This document shows, in pieces, positions 58,943 through 64,000 of a DNA stretch of 64,000 nt. Below the pieces are notes generated by a model that saw nothing but the letters and a program-made list of their open reading frames with translations, was not told the DNA's origin and ran no database searches. Made by a program: the position numbers and the translations under genes. How positions within the stretch are numbered: the stretch's first letter is position 1; each line of letters opens with the position of its first letter. The stretch is from NCBI RefSeq assembly GCF_001905445.1, contig NZ_LIVQ01000003.1, positions 869,445 through 933,444 on the forward strand, written 5' to 3'. The DNA comes from Streptomyces sp. CB00455. Lineage in GTDB: Bacteria; Actinomycetota; Actinomycetes; Streptomycetales; Streptomycetaceae.

Positions 58943-59203
58943 TCAGAGGCTCCGGACGAACGCGCCGAACGCCTCCGGGGCCACGGTGAAGACCGGCCCG
59001 TCGGGCCGCTTGGAGTCCCGGACGGCCACCCGGCAGGGCTGAGCGGCCACCTCGACGCAGTCGCCGCCGGTGCTTCCGCTGTAGGAGGCCTTGTGCCAGG
59101 CGGCGCCGCCGAGGGGGGTGCACTCGACGCACTCGCCGCCGCTGGTGCCGCTGTAGGACGACTTACGCCACTGCACGCCCGTCAGATCCACACTGGTCCC
59201 CAT
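58943..59203 (-). CDS. DUF397 protein with duplicated N-terminal motif
   Basis: This 86-aa partner of the XRE regulator contains the DUF397 motif twice: W-R-K-S-S-Y-S-G-T-S-G-G-E-C-V-E (residues ~12-27) and W-H-K-A-S-Y-S-G-S-T-G-G-D-C-V-E (~36-51). A single C-terminal half, V-A-V-R-D-S-K-R-P-D-G-P-V-F, follows. Normal DUF397 proteins are ~60-65 aa with one copy. The ATG at 59203 lies inside the 3' end of the regulator gene (41-base overlap). In characterised cases such as BldB-like and WhiJ-type pairs, DUF397 proteins act with their cognate XRE regulator. Confidence 0.9.
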   Translation of the reverse strand: MGTSVDLTGVQWRKSSYSGTSGGECVECTPLGGAAWHKASYSGSTGGDCVEVAAQPCRVAVRDSKRPDGPVFTVAPEAFGAFVRSL

Positions 59204-60011
59204 AGCGTTCCTCCATTACGCGAGCGATCAGAAGGGCCGACTCCTCTGGCGAGAGGGCTGCGGCTTGCAACCGAGCGTATCCGACGGAACGCTCCCTGAT
59301 CACTTGCGGATTGGCCGTCATGTGGCCCGTGTCATAGCTCTCCGTGTAGAAGAGATCAGGGTCGCCGTCAAAGCGAAGGAGAGTGAACGATCCCATCATC
59401 CCGCTGTGCTCACCGGTCGAGAAGGGAACCACCTGGATCTGGATCCAGGGTCGGCCAACGAGATTCAGCAGGTGGGCCAGTTGCTCCCTCATGACCTCAC
59501 AGCCACCGACGTTGCGATGCAGCAGTGCCTCGTCCAGCACCACCAGCAGCACTGGCGGGATCTTCCGCGCCAGTATGCGCTGACGCTCGATACGGGCCGC
59601 CACGATCTCGTTCGCCCTGTCCGGATACTCCACGGTCAACAGCGCCTTTGCGTAGGCCTCCGTCTGAAGGAGCCCATAGATCAACTGCGCCTGAAAGGTG
59701 GAGATGAACGTCGCCCGGGCCTCCATCTCCGCATACGCCTGGAACCACGTCGGCAGCTGGCTCCGCAGGACCAGTCCCACCAGGCGGGAGAAGACTCCGC
59801 CGGTCCCCAGCGCCGCGTCCAGCCGTTCGGAGAAGTCGCGGGTCGGCACCCGCTTCGTCGTCTCGATCTGGCCGATCAGCGAGCCCGTGCAGTAGATGAT
59901 GTCGCCCAACTGCCCCTGCTTGAGCCCGGCCTCCTCCCGCAGGCGGCGCAGTTCGTAGCCGTAGTAGTCCAGCGGCGAGGCGCTGGGATCGAGGTCGCGG
60001 ATGTTGACCAC
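59163..60011 (-). CDS. XRE-family regulator with DUF5753 domain (WhiJ-like)
   Basis: The 282-aa protein has an N-terminal helix-turn-helix (L-R-E-E-A-G-L-K-Q-G-Q-L-G-D-I-I then S-L-I-G-Q-I-E-T-T-K-R-V-P, residues ~20-55) and a C-terminal DUF5753 domain (F-Q-A-Q-L-I-Y-G-L-L-Q-T-E-A-Y; L-L-H-R-N-V-G). GTG at 60011 gives MVNIRDLDPSASPLDYYG and follows GGGGGTGA. A GTG at 60071 would add 20 residues including one TTA codon but has no ribosome site. It forms a pair with the overlapping DUF397 gene, a layout repeated many times in Streptomyces genomes, and is probably developmental. Confidence 0.9.
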   Translation of the reverse strand: MVNIRDLDPSASPLDYYGYELRRLREEAGLKQGQLGDIIYCTGSLIGQIETTKRVPTRDFSERLDAALGTGGVFSRLVGLVLRSQLPTWFQAYAEMEARATFISTFQAQLIYGLLQTEAYAKALLTVEYPDRANEIVAARIERQRILARKIPPVLLVVLDEALLHRNVGGCEVMREQLAHLLNLVGRPWIQIQVVPFSTGEHSGMMGSFTLLRFDGDPDLFYTESYDTGHMTANPQVIRERSVGYARLQAAALSPEESALLIARVMEERYGDQCGSDGRAVA

Positions 60012-60179
60012 GGGAAGGTCACCCCCATGAGGACGCGGGCCGGATACACCTGTGGCCGAGCGTAATGGCACCGATACGCTCCGGTGTCCGGATTGCGGTG
60101 ACCATGTGACACACCTCCGCCCCGCACCCGGGATGCGGGGTGCGGGGCGGGGCGTCGCTCGGCGCGTGGTGGGGGGAGA

Positions 60180-61880
<1,701 letters not shown>

Positions 61881-61930
61881 GAACCGGCTCCGGGGGGTGG
61901 GAGGGCTGGGCGACAGCTTCACTTGGGAGA

Positions 61931-61946
61931 AGTGATAGCGATCACT
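61931..61946. promoter_or_regulatory. Palindrome in the chitinase leader
   Basis: AGTGATAGCGATCACT has 6-bp arms around AGCG, 50 bases upstream of the start codon. It may be an additional operator in the untranslated leader. Confidence 0.5.
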
Positions 61947-61961
61947 CCACACCCCAGTCAA

Positions 61962-61989
61962 TGGTTTGGACCAAAGAAGGACTAGACCA
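61962..61989 (-). promoter_or_regulatory. Direct repeats of the chitinase promoter
   Basis: On the coding strand, TGGTCTAGTCCT (61989-61978) and TGGTCCAAACCA (61973-61962) are spaced by four bases. They resemble the 12-bp direct repeats (TGGTCCAGACCT) of Streptomyces chitinase promoters and the DasR site TGGTCTAGACCA. Chitin induction and GlcNAc-6-phosphate-sensitive DasR control are expected. Confidence 0.75.
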
Positions 61990-62033
61990 CCGCGCGGACA
62001 AATGTGCTCGTCAGAGACCTGGACGCACATCAA

Positions 62034-62066
62034 AAACCGCTCGCCACCCCGGGTGACGAGCGGTTT
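62034..62066. terminator. Terminator downstream of the LLM oxidoreductase
   Basis: AAACCGCTCG (62034-62043) pairs with CGAGCGGTTT (62057-62066), with an inner CACC/GGTG stem and A/T runs outside. It lies between the oxidoreductase stop and the chitinase promoter. Confidence 0.9.
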
Positions 62067-62134
62067 AAGGGTCCCTTAGGACATGCTCCGGCAAGGTTTC
62101 GGCAACAAACCAGCCAAACCCCGTTCTCCTTGGT

Positions 62135-63262
62135 TCAGGAGTGGTCCGCACCATCCACGGGCATGCCGTACGCATCTGCGACGAGGCCGTAGGAGCGCAA
62201 CCGGGCCGTCCCGCTGTGGGCGTTGGCGGTCAGCATCAGCTCGTCCGCGCCCGTGCGCCCGGCCAGGTCGTCGAGCCCCGCGCGGACCTCGTCGGCCGTG
62301 CCGTGGACGATGTTGGCGAGCCAGCCGTCCACGAACTCCCGCTCCATCGGGGAGAACGGGTACGCCGCCGCCTCCTGCGGCGTCGGGACCAGCCCCGGCC
62401 GCCCGCTGCGCAGCCGCAGCATCGACAGCGCACCGGTGAGCACCTGCGCGCGGGCCTCCCCGGCGGTGTCGGCGGCCAGCGCCGCGACCCCGATGACGGC
62501 GTACGGCGCGTCCAGGACGGCCGAGGGCCGGAAGCTCTGCCGGTAGAGGTCGAGCGCGGGCAGGGTGCCGGCCGCCGAGAAGTGGTGGGCGTAGGCGAAG
62601 GGCAGGCCCAGCTCGCCGGCGAGGCGGGCACTGAAGCCGGAGGAGCCGAGCAGCCACAGGGGCGGTCGCCCGACGGACCCCTGCACCGGGCCGGGTACGG
62701 CGTGCACGCGGGAGTACGGGTGCCCGTCGGGGAAGTCGTCGTCGAGGAAGCGGGTGAGCTCCACGAGCTGCCGGGGGAAGTCCTCGGCGGATTCGTCGAG
62801 GCGCCCGGACCCGCGCAGGGCGGCGGCGGTGCGTCCGTCGGTGCCGGGGGCCCGGCCCAGTCCGAGGTCGATGCGCCCCGGCGCCAGCGCCTCCAGGGTG
62901 CCGAACTGCTCGGCGACCGCGAGCGGGGCGTGGTTGGGCAGCATGACCCCGCCCGAGCCGAGCCGGATGCGAGAGGTGTGCGCGGCGAGGTGGGCCAGGA
63001 TCACGGCGGGCGAGGAGCTGGCGACGCCGGGCATGGAGTGGTGCTCGGCGACCCAGTGGCGGTGGTAGCCCCGGGCCTCGGCGAGCCGGGCGATGTCCAC
63101 ACTGGTGCGCAGCGCGGCGTGGGCGGTGCTGCCGGCGCCGACGGTGACGAGGTCCAGGACCGAGAGCGGTACGGGCGCCCGGCCCCGGGCGGAGCCGCGG
63201 ATCCCGCTCCCCCCGCCGGCCCGGCCCGCCGCCTGCCGACGCTCGTCCCCGGTGTCACTCAT
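62135..63262 (-). CDS. LLM-class flavin-dependent oxidoreductase
   Basis: The 375-aa bacterial-luciferase-like monooxygenase has V-A-E-H-H-S-M-P-G-V-A near residue 75, R-I-R-L-G-S-G-G-V-M-L-P-N-H near 105 and D-L-G-L-G-R-A-P-G-T-D near 138, all standard for the group I LLM family (MsnO8-like). It uses FMNH2 or F420H2 on an unknown small substrate. ATG at 63262 follows GGGAGCG; a 30-residue low-complexity N-terminus precedes the barrel. It is divergent from the IclR regulator, which may control it. Confidence 0.9.
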   Translation of the reverse strand: MSDTGDERRQAAGRAGGGSGIRGSARGRAPVPLSVLDLVTVGAGSTAHAALRTSVDIARLAEARGYHRHWVAEHHSMPGVASSSPAVILAHLAAHTSRIRLGSGGVMLPNHAPLAVAEQFGTLEALAPGRIDLGLGRAPGTDGRTAAALRGSGRLDESAEDFPRQLVELTRFLDDDFPDGHPYSRVHAVPGPVQGSVGRPPLWLLGSSGFSARLAGELGLPFAYAHHFSAAGTLPALDLYRQSFRPSAVLDAPYAVIGVAALAADTAGEARAQVLTGALSMLRLRSGRPGLVPTPQEAAAYPFSPMEREFVDGWLANIVHGTADEVRAGLDDLAGRTGADELMLTANAHSGTARLRSYGLVADAYGMPVDGADHS

Positions 63263-63382
63263 CGTCGCTCCCGTCTCGGTTCCGCGTTCGTACGACCTGC
63301 GTACGACGTCCGTACGAAGAATTCGAACCGTCCGCGACGCCCGGGCATTCCCGGCACACCCCCGAGAGGGCGGACATGACTG

Positions 63383-63394
63383 TGGCATATGCCA
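63383..63394. promoter_or_regulatory. 12-bp perfect palindrome in the LLM/IclR gap
   Basis: TGGCATATGCCA lies 121 bases upstream of the LLM start and 124 bases upstream of the IclR start. It is a candidate operator for the divergent pair. Confidence 0.5.
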
Positions 63395-63421
63395 AGGGCG
63401 TAGGCCCTGGCAGAACGATAT

Positions 63422-63474
63422 GATTGAGCCATCAATCTCCTCAACAGGCGCTCCACGCGGGCCCCTTGATGGCT
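63422..63474. promoter_or_regulatory. Inverted repeats upstream of the IclR gene
   Basis: GATTGA/TCAATC (63422-63437) forms a local palindrome. AGCCATCAA (63427-63435) is repeated inverted as TTGATGGCT at 63466-63474. IclR-type proteins often bind such paired sites. Confidence 0.5.
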
Positions 63475-63517
63475 ATCGTGGTGAGGCAAGCGGTAACAAC
63501 CTGGTAGGGGGAAAACC

Positions 63518-64000
63518 GTGGCGCTGAAGCCCGAGCCGACCGCGCCGTTCCATTCGGTGCAGTACGCCCTGCGCGTACTCGAAACGATCGCCCGGCACGC
63601 CGGCGGCGTGACCGACGTGCAGATCGCACGTGAGACAGGCCTGCCCGCAGCTCATCTCGCCCCGATGCTGCTCATGCTGCGCCGGGAGGGATACGTCCTG
63701 CAGGTGTCCGACGGCGCCTACGCCATAGGTGATTCCCTCGTCCTGCTCGGCTCCGGCATCGACCGCCAGCAGGCCCTGACGGACAAGCTCCAGGAGACCT
63801 TGGACCGGCTCCGGGATTCGGTGGGGGCGGCCGTCTACATCAGCCGGTACGTGGACGGCGAGGTCCGGATCACGCAGTTCGCGGACAGTCCGCGCACTCC
63901 GAAGGTCCACGAGTGGGTCGACTTCCGCTCCGCCGCCCACGCGAGCGCGGTGGGCAAGTGCCTACTGACCCAGCTCGACCAGAACGGGCGGCGCGACCAC
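63518..64000 (+). CDS. IclR-family transcriptional regulator, partial (3' end outside window)
   Basis: GTG at 63518 follows GTAGGGGGAA. The visible 161 residues have an N-terminal winged helix (V-Q-Y-A-L-R-V-L-E-T-I-A-R-H-A-G-G, D-V-Q-I-A-R-E-T-G-L-P) and the start of the IclR effector domain (G-S-G-I-D-R-Q-Q-A-L; A-A-V-Y-I-S-R-Y; A-H-A-S-A-V-G-K-C-L-L). The C-terminus lies beyond the window. It is divergent from the LLM oxidoreductase. Confidence 0.92.
   Translation, partial: MALKPEPTAPFHSVQYALRVLETIARHAGGVTDVQIARETGLPAAHLAPMLLMLRREGYVLQVSDGAYAIGDSLVLLGSGIDRQQALTDKLQETLDRLRDSVGAAVYISRYVDGEVRITQFADSPRTPKVHEWVDFRSAAHASAVGKCLLTQLDQNGRRDH

Noticed and set aside
60012..60071. An extended N-terminus of the XRE regulator carrying a TTA codon (bldA dependence)
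   Set aside because: The GTG at 60011 has a ribosome site and yields the family N-terminus; the extension lacks both.

Overview
The window is chromosomal DNA from a Streptomyces. Base composition is very GC-rich with G/C in almost every third codon position, there are GTG and TTG starts, overlapping (ATGA/GTGA) operon junctions, and many perfect GC hairpin terminators. The gene order follows the S. coelicolor core chromosome around SCO2770-SCO2820, as far as I remember it: leucine/acyl-CoA catabolism, desferrioxamine cluster, glmS, adpA-ornA, cellobiose operon, cdgA.

Layout. 1-1790: two genes of an ESX-type secretion locus, the first cut by the window edge. 1851-6218: a TPP enzyme and agmatinase, divergent from a PucR regulator. 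6344-10222: an acyl-CoA dehydrogenase, a TesB thioesterase, a DUF4253 protein and a phosphatase. 10288-16816: a TetR regulator divergent from a four-gene leucine/branched acyl-CoA operon (methylcrotonyl-CoA carboxylase beta and alpha, HMG-CoA lyase, AcdH), with two matching operators between them. 16892-24276: desE-desF and desA-desB-desC-desD, each behind a near-perfect DmdR iron box and separated by a strong terminator. 24379-29810: GH20 hexosaminidase, DUF4429/SHOCT protein, a 91-aa protein, glmS, universal stress protein. 30143-33075: small membrane protein, adpA, orn, tRNA-His. 33168-38859: cebR, cebEFG and bglC with a perfect CebR operator. 38898-46677: membrane protein pair, two-component system, secreted protein, spermidine-synthase-like protein, NsdA-like regulator, small enzymes.

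46868-52788 is the most unusual part. It holds a tightly coupled three-gene set (Cas4/AddB-like PD-(D/E)XK nuclease, a 526-aa protein of unknown fold, SF1 helicase). The 3' end of the helicase gene appears to have been invaded by a 1.85-kb element whose only gene is a large serine integrase. A 9-bp direct repeat flanks the element, the host gene's original last codons lie intact beyond the far end, and the element supplies a substitute tail of the same length.

52820-64000: MarR/FMN-reductase pair with three operator repeats, two small proteins, tRNA-Lys, M6 protease, the c-di-GMP protein CdgA, an XRE/DUF397 pair, GH18 chitinase, an LLM oxidoreductase and the start of an IclR regulator.

The most notable observations are the integrase-only element and its replaced tail, the nuclease-helicase operon, an adpA gene without the TTA codon that normally ties it to bldA, and paired operators at several loci. 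No CRISPR array, rRNA, insertion sequence or antibiotic gene cluster was seen.
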